Shown: positions 24,376 through 31,821, counted from the first letter of the stretch. The stretch: DNA of 34,533 bases from Lachnospiraceae bacterium (GCA_017536965.1 JAFWCK010000156.1:1-34533); one strand, 5' to 3'. Numbers and translations: made by a program. Notes: a model not told the origin generated them from the sequence alone.

Positions 24376-24657
24376 CCGGAAGATTCTTTATCTTAAAATT
24401 CCGTGATTCATCTGACTTTTGGCATATGCAAACAAAACCACTTATTCATTTTCCTATTATTGATGATCACGATCTGTACCTCATTTTCCTATATTTACCT
24501 TAAAGTGCCTTTCTTTTTCCTGTTGTTTTGCAGGAACAAAGCCCGCAAAACGAAGGAATCATAGCATAGTTTTTCCTGTTTGTCTATCTATCCCATTTAT
24601 GGTTTTTTATTTGCATGTTTGGCATTTGATCAGTTTTTAATTTAACAGGGGTGATGC
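24376..24657. other. intergenic region with a 12-bp direct repeat
   Basis: No gene seen. TCATTTTCCTAT occurs twice (24446-24457 and 24481-24492), 35 bp apart. GTTTTGC (24525-24531) can pair with GCAAAAC (24545-24551). This AT-rich stretch should hold the MFS promoter and the 3' end of the nuclease-like gene; I see no clear hairpin-plus-T terminator for the latter. Confidence 0.4.
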
Positions 24658-25467
24658 TTACTGCAAATATGTTTCAATTATAAGATTTAAATAATGTTCT
24701 CTTAAAGGGCGAGTACTGCTTTCCATCGTAATCAACAGATTATTGCCCGGAAATATTCCATTTGCCGCATAGAGTTCTAACTTTTTCAGACACTGGTTAG
24801 CGTAATCGGAATTGTCGATCATCCCAAAGTGCTCATGAAAAAACATCTGCCGTGTTCGCTTATTCAATACGGTAAAGTCCGGACGGATAGTGATCACACG
24901 GTTTTCATATTTCAGATTCAGAGGCAATTCGTATAGATAAGGGATATCTTTCCGGTAATATTTATCAGCAATGATCTTTTCGGATTTTGAACGGACTCGC
25001 TCATCTTTTTCTGAATAGAATTCCGGAGAGTTTTTTGAGAAAAAACCTGGTTCGTATTTTTGACTCATCCAACGCGCGGCATAGTCTTCATCGCTGACTA
25101 CCAAAGGTGTCACAAGTGCTTTGCGTGCGTCATGAAGGGATTCATAAACCATCTGTAAGGGATGATCATCATACGCTTCAGCTTTTTCTGTGGCTTTACG
25201 CAAAAGGGATCGGGCAACGGCCAAAAGCTGCTTTTCATATTCCTGCTGAGCCAGCTGTCGGACAGTTTCCAAATCCTTTTTTCCCAGATACTGCTGTTTG
25301 GGGACCCCTTCCTGTGCTTCACGTCTGCACAGATAATACTTGTTATATCCATGTGCAGAACTCACTCGAAGAGTGCCGTTGATCTGGCTGTTTAACCGTA
25401 GCTCGAGCTGAGAGATCAAAGCTTCCAATTCGTGTTTTTTCTTTTTGAAATATAATGTGTCATCCAT
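24658..25467 (-). CDS. PD-(D/E)XK nuclease-like protein of unknown function
   Basis: A 269-residue soluble protein. Residues 1-30 are a charged helix (coiled-coil-like). Residues 31-85 form a small domain (GTLRVSSAHGYNKYYLCRRE, then GKKDLETVRQLAQQEYEKQLL) of a type I have seen in Firmicute hypothetical proteins. Residues 155-250 look like a PD-(D/E)XK fold: VRSKSE (Glu163), IRPDFTV (Asp197), MFFHEHFG (Glu212), then DYANQCLKKLELYAANGI (lysine-tyrosine helix) and LLITMES. This order matches nuclease domains whose last motif reads EH-G followed by a Y...K...Y helix. Start ATG 25467 has AAAGGAGA upstream. The leader holds the 26-bp repeat array, which suggests a functional link. The fold call is pattern-based, and the activity is unproven. 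Confidence 0.65.
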   Translation of the reverse strand: MDDTLYFKKKKHELEALISQLELRLNSQINGTLRVSSAHGYNKYYLCRREAQEGVPKQQYLGKKDLETVRQLAQQEYEKQLLAVARSLLRKATEKAEAYDDHPLQMVYESLHDARKALVTPLVVSDEDYAARWMSQKYEPGFFSKNSPEFYSEKDERVRSKSEKIIADKYYRKDIPYLYELPLNLKYENRVITIRPDFTVLNKRTRQMFFHEHFGMIDNSDYANQCLKKLELYAANGIFPGNNLLITMESSTRPLREHYLNLIIETYLQ

Positions 25468-25552
25468 GATAAGTCTCCTTTCATATGATTAAATTGAAAT
25501 GGGGAATAATAGCTTTTCAATGCGGTAGAGAAGGATTAGGGGATCAATAATT

Positions 25553-25889
25553 GAGCCTGATAGGGGGGCAGAGCGTTTTGAGCCCGAAAATACAGATGAG
25601 GATAGAGCCTGAAAAGCAAAATTGTATTTTGGGCCCGAAAGATTTGACAAAAAGTCGGGCCTGAAAATGAACGTTGAACATTGGGCCCGAAACAGGTAGA
25701 GAATAGTCGGGCCTGGAAACGAATAGTAATCCATAGGCCCGAAAATACAGATAAAAAGTCGGGCCCAAATGCAGATATTTTTCTACAGGACCAATTGATT
25801 TGCGAAAAGTCGGGCCGTAGATGTCATAGTCGTTTTTTAGGATCTAACTTGCGACAAGGGAATTGGCCCGAATGCGATAAGTTATAGAA
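25553..25889. repeat. 26-bp-period array of GGGCCYGA-type motifs
   Basis: Thirteen motif copies start at 25553, 25580, 25605, 25631, 25657, 25683, 25709, 25735, 25761, 25787, 25812, 25839 and 25864. Spacings are 27, 25, then 26 seven times, then 25, 27, 25. The core is GGGCCCGAAA or GGGCCTGAAA, degenerating at both ends (GAGCCTGA on the left; AGGACCAA, AGGATCTA on the right); the intervening 16-17 bases differ. C and T alternate at motif position 6 in the first eight copies, and even-numbered copies 4, 6, 8 and 10 end in AGTC, so the true unit is about 52 bp. Copies 2 and 8 share GCCCGAAAATACAGAT. No ORF explains it, since 26 is not a multiple of three. The repeats do not resemble CRISPR repeats in length or period. 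Confidence 0.9.
25632..25765. repeat. three phased hairpins GGCCCGA-N16-TCGGGCC
   Basis: Within the array, GGCCCGA at 25632, 25684 and 25736 pairs perfectly with TCGGGCC at 25655, 25707 and 25759. The stem is 7 bp, the loop is exactly 16 bases each time, and the hairpins are phased at 52 bp. Loops differ: AAGATTTGACAAAAAG, AACAGGTAGAGAATAG, AAATACAGATAAAAAG. The first stem extends through G-T wobbles into TTT/AAA on the plus strand. Stretches between hairpins hold small dyads of their own, e.g. CAAAAT-TGT-ATTTTG (25616-25630). Confidence 0.85.
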
Positions 25890-25895
25890 AAATGT

Positions 25896-25924
25896 AGCAT
25901 AGTAGGATCATCCTGCGCAAGCAA
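25896..25924 (-). promoter_or_regulatory. candidate promoter reading through the array into the nuclease-like gene
   Basis: Minus strand TTGCTT (25919-25924), 17-bp spacer, TATGCT (25896-25901). The predicted transcript start is about 25889, at the array edge, giving a leader of about 420 nt before ATG 25467. The spacer contains the perfect dyad AGGAT-C-ATCCT (25904-25914), a possible operator. Confidence 0.5.
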
Positions 25925-25973
25925 TGAGGGAAAAGTTCAGGAAGTATTAATAATTGTCACACAATAGTAATAA

Positions 25974-26006
25974 AAACCCCCGAATCCAATCTGGGTTCGG
26001 GGGTTT
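25974..26006 (-). terminator. terminator of UroD-like paralog 5
   Basis: AAACCCCCGAA (25974-25984) and TTCGGGGGTTT (25996-26006) form an 11-bp stem, followed on the minus strand by TTATTA. Unlike paralogs 1-3, it does not use the AAGAGGGGAG stem. Confidence 0.88.
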
Positions 26007-26060
26007 AATATTTCATGTGAACTGTGTTTCACAGAGAAGATGTATTTATCTCCAATTAAC

Positions 26061-27089
26061 TTATTTTTTATAAAACTCGTGGCTGACTTCTTCCATAACT
26101 TCGTTGACAAAGTACTCTCTGCGAACCATCTCCGGGTTGTTCTCACGATCCGGGATGATGAAGGTGACCATAAACTGGAATCCGCCGCCTGGTGCGTATT
26201 TGTTAGCAACATCCCAGACGATCTCGCGGATATGATCATCCGTCATTTCGCCGATGAAGGTCTGTGAAGAGTTGATGCAGCCGCAAAGGGTAAGCTTGTT
26301 GCCATATTTTGCTTTGATTGCTGCTAGGTCGTTGCAGTTCTGAGCTGGGTTCCACTCGTTAATGCCGACAACATTCACCATGTCATCAATGAAGCTCTCG
26401 CATTTTCCACAGTTATGATAAGTGATAACAAGGTCGCGGTCATGAGCGAACTGTGCAAGACGTTTATACTGCGGAACCAGGAACTCCCGGAACATATCCA
26501 GAGAGACGAACGGGTTGCCCCATGCAGCGGTATCATCAACGATGCCTAGGACATCCGGTTTATAGTAGTCGATGGATTTTTCGCATACTTCACAATAGAA
26601 GTCGCCAAGGTACTCAAACAGTGCCTGGCACTCTTCCGGCTCCTCGAATAAAGCACAGAGACCTTCGGTAAATCCCATGAAGGACATTAGATGCTGGAAA
26701 AAGCCAACACCGCCAGCGCCATAGGAAATTGCCTGGTTAACGCGGTCTGGTTTAAACCGCTCCAGATCCTTCTTTGCCATCTGTTCCCAGTCGATGCCGC
26801 TCAGATCCGGAGCTTTGATAACATCGTGCCATTTTGTAATGTCATCCAAAATGAAATCCCAGGTTTTTGGCAGATAAGCACCTGCTGCTTCCGGGCTGGT
26901 AACATATTCCACGCCCCAGATATCTATATGATCACTGTTTGGCATCATATGTTTCATTAAGAAAGACGGGGATGCCATTCCGGTAGGGCTGATCCTCTTA
27001 GGGCCGCCCATTCCCATATGCGGGATCCACTCCGGCTGCTGTCCGCGAAGACACATCAAATAGTTTTCTCTTTCTGTCAACTGTGCCAT
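26061..27089 (-). CDS. UroD/MtaA-CmuA-like methyltransferase, paralog 5 (detached copy)
   Basis: A 342-residue PF01208 paralog lying 11 kb from the other four. It keeps the HNCGKCESF metal motif and GCINSSQTF. It is the most divergent copy: GNP replaces NNP after DDTAAW, IGEMTDDHIREI replaces the EKPGITEDEIREI segment, and the last 35 residues differ (PDRENNPEMVRREYFVNEVMEEV). Its FLPKTWDF-type N-terminal half groups with paralogs 3 and 4. Promoter and ribosome-site region match those of paralog 4, so it arose by duplication with control DNA and then moved, or the intervening genes were inserted. It is divergent from the glycoside-hydrolase operon across 222 bp. Confidence 0.85.
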   Translation of the reverse strand: MAQLTERENYLMCLRGQQPEWIPHMGMGGPKRISPTGMASPSFLMKHMMPNSDHIDIWGVEYVTSPEAAGAYLPKTWDFILDDITKWHDVIKAPDLSGIDWEQMAKKDLERFKPDRVNQAISYGAGGVGFFQHLMSFMGFTEGLCALFEEPEECQALFEYLGDFYCEVCEKSIDYYKPDVLGIVDDTAAWGNPFVSLDMFREFLVPQYKRLAQFAHDRDLVITYHNCGKCESFIDDMVNVVGINEWNPAQNCNDLAAIKAKYGNKLTLCGCINSSQTFIGEMTDDHIREIVWDVANKYAPGGGFQFMVTFIIPDRENNPEMVRREYFVNEVMEEVSHEFYKK

Positions 27090-27140
27090 AACATATACTC
27101 CCTTCTATCACCTAATTTTAGTAGATTTCTTGCGGATTCC

Positions 27141-27169
27141 ATGTTATCACAAGGCGTTTTTATTGTAAA
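27141..27169 (-). promoter_or_regulatory. promoter of UroD-like paralog 5
   Basis: Minus strand TTTACA (27164-27169), 17-bp spacer ending TGTGA, TAACAT (27141-27146), 51 bp before the ATG. Same design as the promoters of paralogs 2 and 4. Confidence 0.65.
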
Positions 27170-27242
27170 CATTTTTCGCTTGTTTGTTGTTTTTCTTGGA
27201 TTTTTCCTGCGAATGCTTCTTTTCTCAACAGCACTCCTGCGT

Positions 27243-27248
27243 TATAAT
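27243..27248 (+). promoter_or_regulatory. -10 box of the glycoside-hydrolase operon
   Basis: A perfect TATAAT lies 63 bp before ATG 27312; the -35 region (27220-27225, TTTTCT) is poor. GCGGGGGAA precedes the start codon as a ribosome site. Confidence 0.4.
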
Positions 27249-27311
27249 CAAACCATCTAATAAAAATGAATAGATAGTTGTTGCAAAACATAAGAAGCGG
27301 GGGAATGTTTT

Positions 27312-29495
27312 ATGAAAATAGCACTTGTAGGTAAAAATGAAAAACTGCAGGGCGTTCTTGCTGCTGAATGCGTAAAAAGAGGCATGACAGTGACGCAGGG
27401 ACTGCCGTCCGCAGAAGACCTTAAGACGGTGGATGCCGTCGTGGATGCAGGAGAGGGGCTTTCTGCTGAAGTGATCAAAGAAAACCCGGGGATCCGTTTC
27501 CTTGTAGTTGGGGGAGAAGCAGCGGGGGAAAATGTTACGGTATTTAATCCTCCGGAGCAGTTTCTTCCAAATGGTGAAAAATGCGGTGCGTATGTGCCAT
27601 CGACCGGATTTGAAGTCGTAAACTCCGTGGGAGAAAAAGCGATCTCCTACGCGGATGCAGCAATCGCACTGGCAGACGAATTAGAGAAAAAGCATTTTGC
27701 CGGAAAAAGCTTTACGGCGGTCTCAGATACCAGTTTATTGCAGACGCAAAAAGCATATAACATGGTTGACATTTCCTTCGGATCCGGCACGATGTTCAAA
27801 ACAAAAGGCGCATATTTCGGAATCTTTACCGATTTCTCCGGTCCGAAACGCTCCAGTCTGGCTTATCAGGCAGGCAAAGTGATGATCGTAAGCCGGCGTT
27901 CCATGCCGGGCGATGCGCCAATGATCAGCAATGAACTCTTACATCTGTATCCGACTTATAAAGGCGAGCGAATCGGCTTTTCTATTAAGTTTGGCTTGAC
28001 AGAGCTTACTCTCATGACTGCATACGGAAAGATCACAATCTGCTATGCCGATGACAAGCTGATGTATATCAAAGGTGAAAACGGTCTCGGCCTGCAGTTT
28101 GAAAAGGCAATGCGGCCAAAAGATATTGCAAAAAAACGCGGGGACAAAGCCTGGGAGGCAATTTACCGGTTCCGCTGCTCACTGCTCATCAATCCGCTGG
28201 CAGGCGATATGCAGGTCAGGGCACCATGGAACGGAAAAATGGGATCCACCATGCTCATGGGAAGCATCGCTCCGGACGAGAGCGGCACTTTCCTGCTTTC
28301 CGTTGAAGAATCTGTTGCGGCAGCCAAGATCCGCGATGCTTATCCAACCTATGATGAAGCACTTGCGGCAACCACGGCAAGCTTTGAAGATTTCTTATCC
28401 AAGATCCCGCACTTTACAGAGGAACTTGAGCCAGTCCGGATTGAAGCAGCATGGCATGAATGGTCCTCGATGGTCTCGCCATCCGGCCTGATCAAACGGG
28501 CAGCGCTGTTTATGACACAGGGTATGCCGGCTTCTTCCTGGCAGATGGTTCAGAATGCAGCGGGCTTACATCATGACTTTGCTCTTGCAACCGATCTTCT
28601 GGTCAATATGATCGACAACATTGGTGAGAGAGGACAATTCCCGGACTTCATTTTTGATAGTCTGAACCAGTGTCAGGGTATCCACCCGCCAACACAGGGA
28701 TGGGCGCTCAACTGGCTTATGCGTCTGCATGACTTTGGAAAAGAAATGCCAAGGGAAACACTTACCTACTTATATGAAGGCTATGGAAAGATGGCAGACT
28801 GGTTTATGAATACCAGGGACGATGATCATGACGGCCTGCCGCAATTCGACTGCGGTGATGAGAGCGGCTATGACGATATTTCCACTTTTGTTCACCATGC
28901 GGCAGTAGAAGGACCGGATATTGCGGCCTATATGGGAATCCTGTTTGCAAAACTGGGTGACATAGCAGAAATCCTTGAAAGGAAGGAAGAGGCTGACAGC
29001 TGGCACCAGCGTGCAGATGAGATCATTAAGAAAATGATCGACACCTTCTGGAATGGCAAAAAGTTTATTGCCCTTGCAAACCACACGCACGAAGTGATCG
29101 ATTCCAATGCCATCACAGATTATCTGCCGTTCGTTCTGGGAGACCTTCTTCCACAGGAAATCATCGATAAGATGACCGAAGACCTCCTTGTAGAAGGAGA
29201 TTTCCTTTCACCGGTAGGACTTACCACAGAAAAGATCTCATCGGATCAATTCCGCCGTGCCGGATTCTCCAGAGGCTACGCGCTCCCGCCAAGCAACCTT
29301 ATGGTCCTGACTGGCATGTACATGGCTGGCAAGAAAGAGGAAGCAAAGATGATCGCAAAACGTTTCTGCGAATCAATGATCACAAGCGGCATTTCGCAGC
29401 TGATGGATCCAATTGAACAATACCGGATCACCTTTAGCTGCACATGGCCTGCCTGCGGGTTCCTTGCTCTGGCAGACATGGCATACAATATGTAA
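27312..29495 (+). CDS. glycoside hydrolase-like protein (GH63/MGH1-type) with N-terminal SDR-like domain
   Basis: A 727-residue cytoplasmic protein. Residues 1-138 resemble a shortened NAD(P)-binding SDR-a/YwnB-type domain: MKIALVGKNEKLQGVLAAE-KRGMTVT, FLVVGGEA, and AISYADAAIALADELEKKHFAGKSFT, but the glycine motif is degenerate. The C-terminal about 350 residues form an (alpha/alpha)6 barrel-like glycosidase region: GERGQFPDFIFDSL, PPTQGWALNWLM, DDDHDGLPQF (503-512) and DESGYDD (516-522), which parallels the ESGWDxS catalytic motif of MGH1-like enzymes. A beta-rich region (140-330) lies between. No signal peptide, so it would act on imported glycosides. It is the first gene of a three-gene operon, the next gene being a paralog lacking the SDR part. 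Substrate unknown. Confidence 0.75.
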   Translation: MKIALVGKNEKLQGVLAAECVKRGMTVTQGLPSAEDLKTVDAVVDAGEGLSAEVIKENPGIRFLVVGGEAAGENVTVFNPPEQFLPNGEKCGAYVPSTGFEVVNSVGEKAISYADAAIALADELEKKHFAGKSFTAVSDTSLLQTQKAYNMVDISFGSGTMFKTKGAYFGIFTDFSGPKRSSLAYQAGKVMIVSRRSMPGDAPMISNELLHLYPTYKGERIGFSIKFGLTELTLMTAYGKITICYADDKLMYIKGENGLGLQFEKAMRPKDIAKKRGDKAWEAIYRFRCSLLINPLAGDMQVRAPWNGKMGSTMLMGSIAPDESGTFLLSVEESVAAAKIRDAYPTYDEALAATTASFEDFLSKIPHFTEELEPVRIEAAWHEWSSMVSPSGLIKRAALFMTQGMPASSWQMVQNAAGLHHDFALATDLLVNMIDNIGERGQFPDFIFDSLNQCQGIHPPTQGWALNWLMRLHDFGKEMPRETLTYLYEGYGKMADWFMNTRDDDHDGLPQFDCGDESGYDDISTFVHHAAVEGPDIAAYMGILFAKLGDIAEILERKEEADSWHQRADEIIKKMIDTFWNGKKFIALANHTHEVIDSNAITDYLPFVLGDLLPQEIIDKMTEDLLVEGDFLSPVGLTTEKISSDQFRRAGFSRGYALPPSNLMVLTGMYMAGKKEEAKMIAKRFCESMITSGISQLMDPIEQYRITFSCTWPACGFLALADMAYNM

Positions 29496-29509
29496 GGAGG
29501 TGCGGAAAA

Positions 29510-31231
29510 ATGACCAGTATGTATGATAAATTCGAAAACAATACGTATGAAATAAAGGCAACGGCTTTTACAGCCCGAGGCGCTTCATTTGGATTCATAA
29601 CCCGCCCGCTGATGCATGCGCCAATTGTGAATCAGGGAAAATGGGGTACGATCACTCTTCATCTGACATCCGGCAAAGGAGCTGCTATGGCAGGAGATTC
29701 CTATATGCAGCTGGTTCCGGTTCACCACGGAGAAGAGATCGCATATGCCATTGAGACGACACCGACAGAACTCCTTCTGCACAGTGCTTATGGTGATATC
29801 AGATGCTGTTTCGCTGAACCGGCACTGATGATGGTACAGGGAGAAAATGGATTAGGGATTCGTTTTGAAACCATCCTTCCGATGCATGGAGTGATCCGGA
29901 AACGCGGGGAGAACGCATGGGAACGGTCTGCTTCGATCGTCAGCTGCTACACGTTCAATGCTGTAAAAGGAAAAATGGATATGGATCCAAAGTGGGAACT
30001 GGAGCGTTTGTCCACACCATATGTCCGTGGAGAAATATTCCCTGCAGAAGATGGCACTTTCCTGCTTTCCATTGAGGAAACAGAGGACTGCGGCTATGTC
30101 CGCGACAGCTATCCGACTTATGAAGAAGGACTTGCTAATGTAAAAGCAGACTGGGAGAGTTTCTATGCCAAACTCCCTGGGACTGAAGATAAGAATAAAG
30201 AAAAGGCAGCTTTTATGCTCTGGTCGATGATCGAGCGCCCGTCAGGACGGTTAAAGAGGAGTATCCTTCATTCCACTTTTCCGAAGGCAGCGCCGATATG
30301 GAAAGAGTGCCTGATGACGGCAGCGCTTTCCGGAAATCTTCCGATTGCCAAAGAACTTCTGCTTGGACAGCTTGATCAGCAGGCACCAAACGGACAGATC
30401 CCAAGCTTTATGGATCATTTAAATTACGATGCGCTGAATGCAGCACCTCCTCTGCAGGGCTGGGCGTTAAAGCAGCTGATGAAAACAAATGACCTCAAAG
30501 AGGCCTTTTCGAAAGAAGAACTTCAAACGCTTTATGAAAGCTATACAAAATGGGATGCATGGTTTGACGAGTACCGCGATGATGACAAAGACGGCATCGT
30601 TCAGACAGAAGGTATGATCGAGTGCGGATGCGAGGACAGCCCGGTATTTGCAAAATACTATATTGTGGAGCTTCCGGAGATCAATGCAGAACTAGCACTT
30701 CTGGAAGAGGCGATCGGAGACCTTGCGAAAATGCTGGATCTTTCAGAGGAAAAAGAGAAATGGTATGCGAAAAGCAAAGAGCGGATCGCAAAACTGCTTG
30801 AAAAATTCTGGAACGGCGACCGGTTTGTTGGATTTGACCATGAAACAAAGGCAGTGATCGATACGCAGTCTATCCAGTTTTATCGTCCATTGATCCTGGG
30901 GAACAGACTTCCACAGGAAGTGATCGATAAGATGGCAGAGGACCTTTCCTATGCAAACGGGTTCCTTACCCCTTGCGGTTTCCTGTCGCAGCATATGGGC
31001 AGCAAAGAGTACAGCCGTCTGAGCCTGGAGGGAGGCAGCATCAACGCATGGGATCAGATCATGATCACGATGGGCCTTGCAGAGGCAGGCAAAACAGAGC
31101 AGGCAAAAGAAGCCGCTGCTTTATACTGTGATGGATTAATCAACCCGGTCCCAACCAATTATAATTGCAGTGCGGGATTCGACAGTGCGGAAACCGCTGC
31201 GGCTTATATAGTTTTAAAAGAACTGGCGTAA
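29510..31231 (+). CDS. glycoside hydrolase-like protein (GH63/MGH1-type), second copy
   Basis: A 573-residue paralog of the preceding protein without its SDR-like domain. Shared landmarks include GENGLGIRFE, RGENAWE, EDGTFLLSIEE, YPTYEE-L, PLQGWALKQLM, DDDKDGIVQ and RLPQEVIDKMAEDL. The segment equivalent to ESGYDD reads ECGCED (residues 371-376), so the likely catalytic Asp is Glu375 and two cysteines replace Ser and Tyr; activity may be altered or lost. I chose ATG 29510 because AAGGAGG (29494-29500) overlaps the upstream stop and the frame before it lies inside the preceding gene. No secretion signal. The two proteins may form a heteromer or act on related substrates (inference). Confidence 0.75.
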   Translation: MTSMYDKFENNTYEIKATAFTARGASFGFITRPLMHAPIVNQGKWGTITLHLTSGKGAAMAGDSYMQLVPVHHGEEIAYAIETTPTELLLHSAYGDIRCCFAEPALMMVQGENGLGIRFETILPMHGVIRKRGENAWERSASIVSCYTFNAVKGKMDMDPKWELERLSTPYVRGEIFPAEDGTFLLSIEETEDCGYVRDSYPTYEEGLANVKADWESFYAKLPGTEDKNKEKAAFMLWSMIERPSGRLKRSILHSTFPKAAPIWKECLMTAALSGNLPIAKELLLGQLDQQAPNGQIPSFMDHLNYDALNAAPPLQGWALKQLMKTNDLKEAFSKEELQTLYESYTKWDAWFDEYRDDDKDGIVQTEGMIECGCEDSPVFAKYYIVELPEINAELALLEEAIGDLAKMLDLSEEKEKWYAKSKERIAKLLEKFWNGDRFVGFDHETKAVIDTQSIQFYRPLILGNRLPQEVIDKMAEDLSYANGFLTPCGFLSQHMGSKEYSRLSLEGGSINAWDQIMITMGLAEAGKTEQAKEAAALYCDGLINPVPTNYNCSAGFDSAETAAAYIVLKELA

Positions 31232-31248
31232 AGAATGGAGGATAAAGA

Positions 31249-31821
31249 ATGTTTTGTGAAAATTGCGGAAAACAGCTTTCGGACAATGCTAGATTCTGCC
31301 CGTTTTGCGGCGCATCGGTAAATGGTGATGTTCCGGCACCGGCAGTAAAGACACAGATGCAGGAATCAGCACCTGCAGCTCCGATGGCACCAGTGGCTCC
31401 AAATGCAAGCGCTCTGATCTATCGGACCAAATGCCCGTCCTGCGGGAACGTACAGGACTCCAGGTTTGTTGATACCTGTAAAAAATGTGGAACACAGCAC
31501 CAAGTGGATACGGTGAACAACGGATTCCTGCAGATCTACCGAATGGGACATTTTTCCGGATCGATTGCAGGAGCAGCTATCTATTTGGATGGAGAAGGCA
31601 TGGGACATGTTGCTAATGCGTCCAGCGTTTTGATCGAGTTGCCGCCAAAGACCTATAACCTGCATATGGCAATTTCGACACTGCGGAACTGTCTGGACAT
31701 TCCGGTAACGATCGAACCAGGCAAAACGGTGTGTGTCAAATCACAGATTAAGATGGGCATGATCAAAAACACGATCATCCTGCATCTGGTAGACCCTTCT
31801 GAGATGCCGCCACTTGCTTAG
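31249..31821 (+). CDS. zinc-ribbon protein of unknown function
   Basis: A 190-residue protein. An N-terminal zinc ribbon MFCENCGKQLSDNARFCPFCG (Cys3, Cys6, Cys17, Cys20) is followed by an Ala/Pro-rich linker. A second ribbon, CPSCGN...CKKCGTQ, comes next, then a C-terminal beta-rich domain of about 95 residues (LQIYRMGHFSGSIAGAAIYLDGEGMGHV...VTIEPGKTVCVKSQIK). The C-terminal part resembles small beta-sandwich domains of DUF2846-like or PEGA-like type, but I cannot name it. ATG 31249 has GGAGG upstream. It starts 17 bp after the second hydrolase gene and ends before a strong terminator, so it belongs to that operon. Confidence 0.8.
   Translation: MFCENCGKQLSDNARFCPFCGASVNGDVPAPAVKTQMQESAPAAPMAPVAPNASALIYRTKCPSCGNVQDSRFVDTCKKCGTQHQVDTVNNGFLQIYRMGHFSGSIAGAAIYLDGEGMGHVANASSVLIELPPKTYNLHMAISTLRNCLDIPVTIEPGKTVCVKSQIKMGMIKNTIILHLVDPSEMPPLA

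Noticed and set aside
25489-25887. Short ORFs over the repeat array on both strands
   Set aside because: They have no ribosome sites, and their apparent peptide repeats (GP, RPD) follow the 26-bp DNA period, which shifts frame each unit.
25553-25889. CRISPR array
   Set aside because: The conserved part is only 8-10 bases and the period 26 bp, far below CRISPR repeat and spacer lengths; motif copies vary, adjacent copies are complementary, and no cas gene is in the window.
11150-27140. Cobalamin riboswitch upstream of the UroD-like genes
   Set aside because: Predicted leaders are only about 25-51 nt and lack a B12-box-like structure.
27164-27178. CcpA (cre) site TGTAAACATTTTTC in the UroD5/glycosidase intergenic region
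   Set aside because: Only a partial match to the consensus, lacking the central CG; it overlaps the -35 box of paralog 5 and may be chance.
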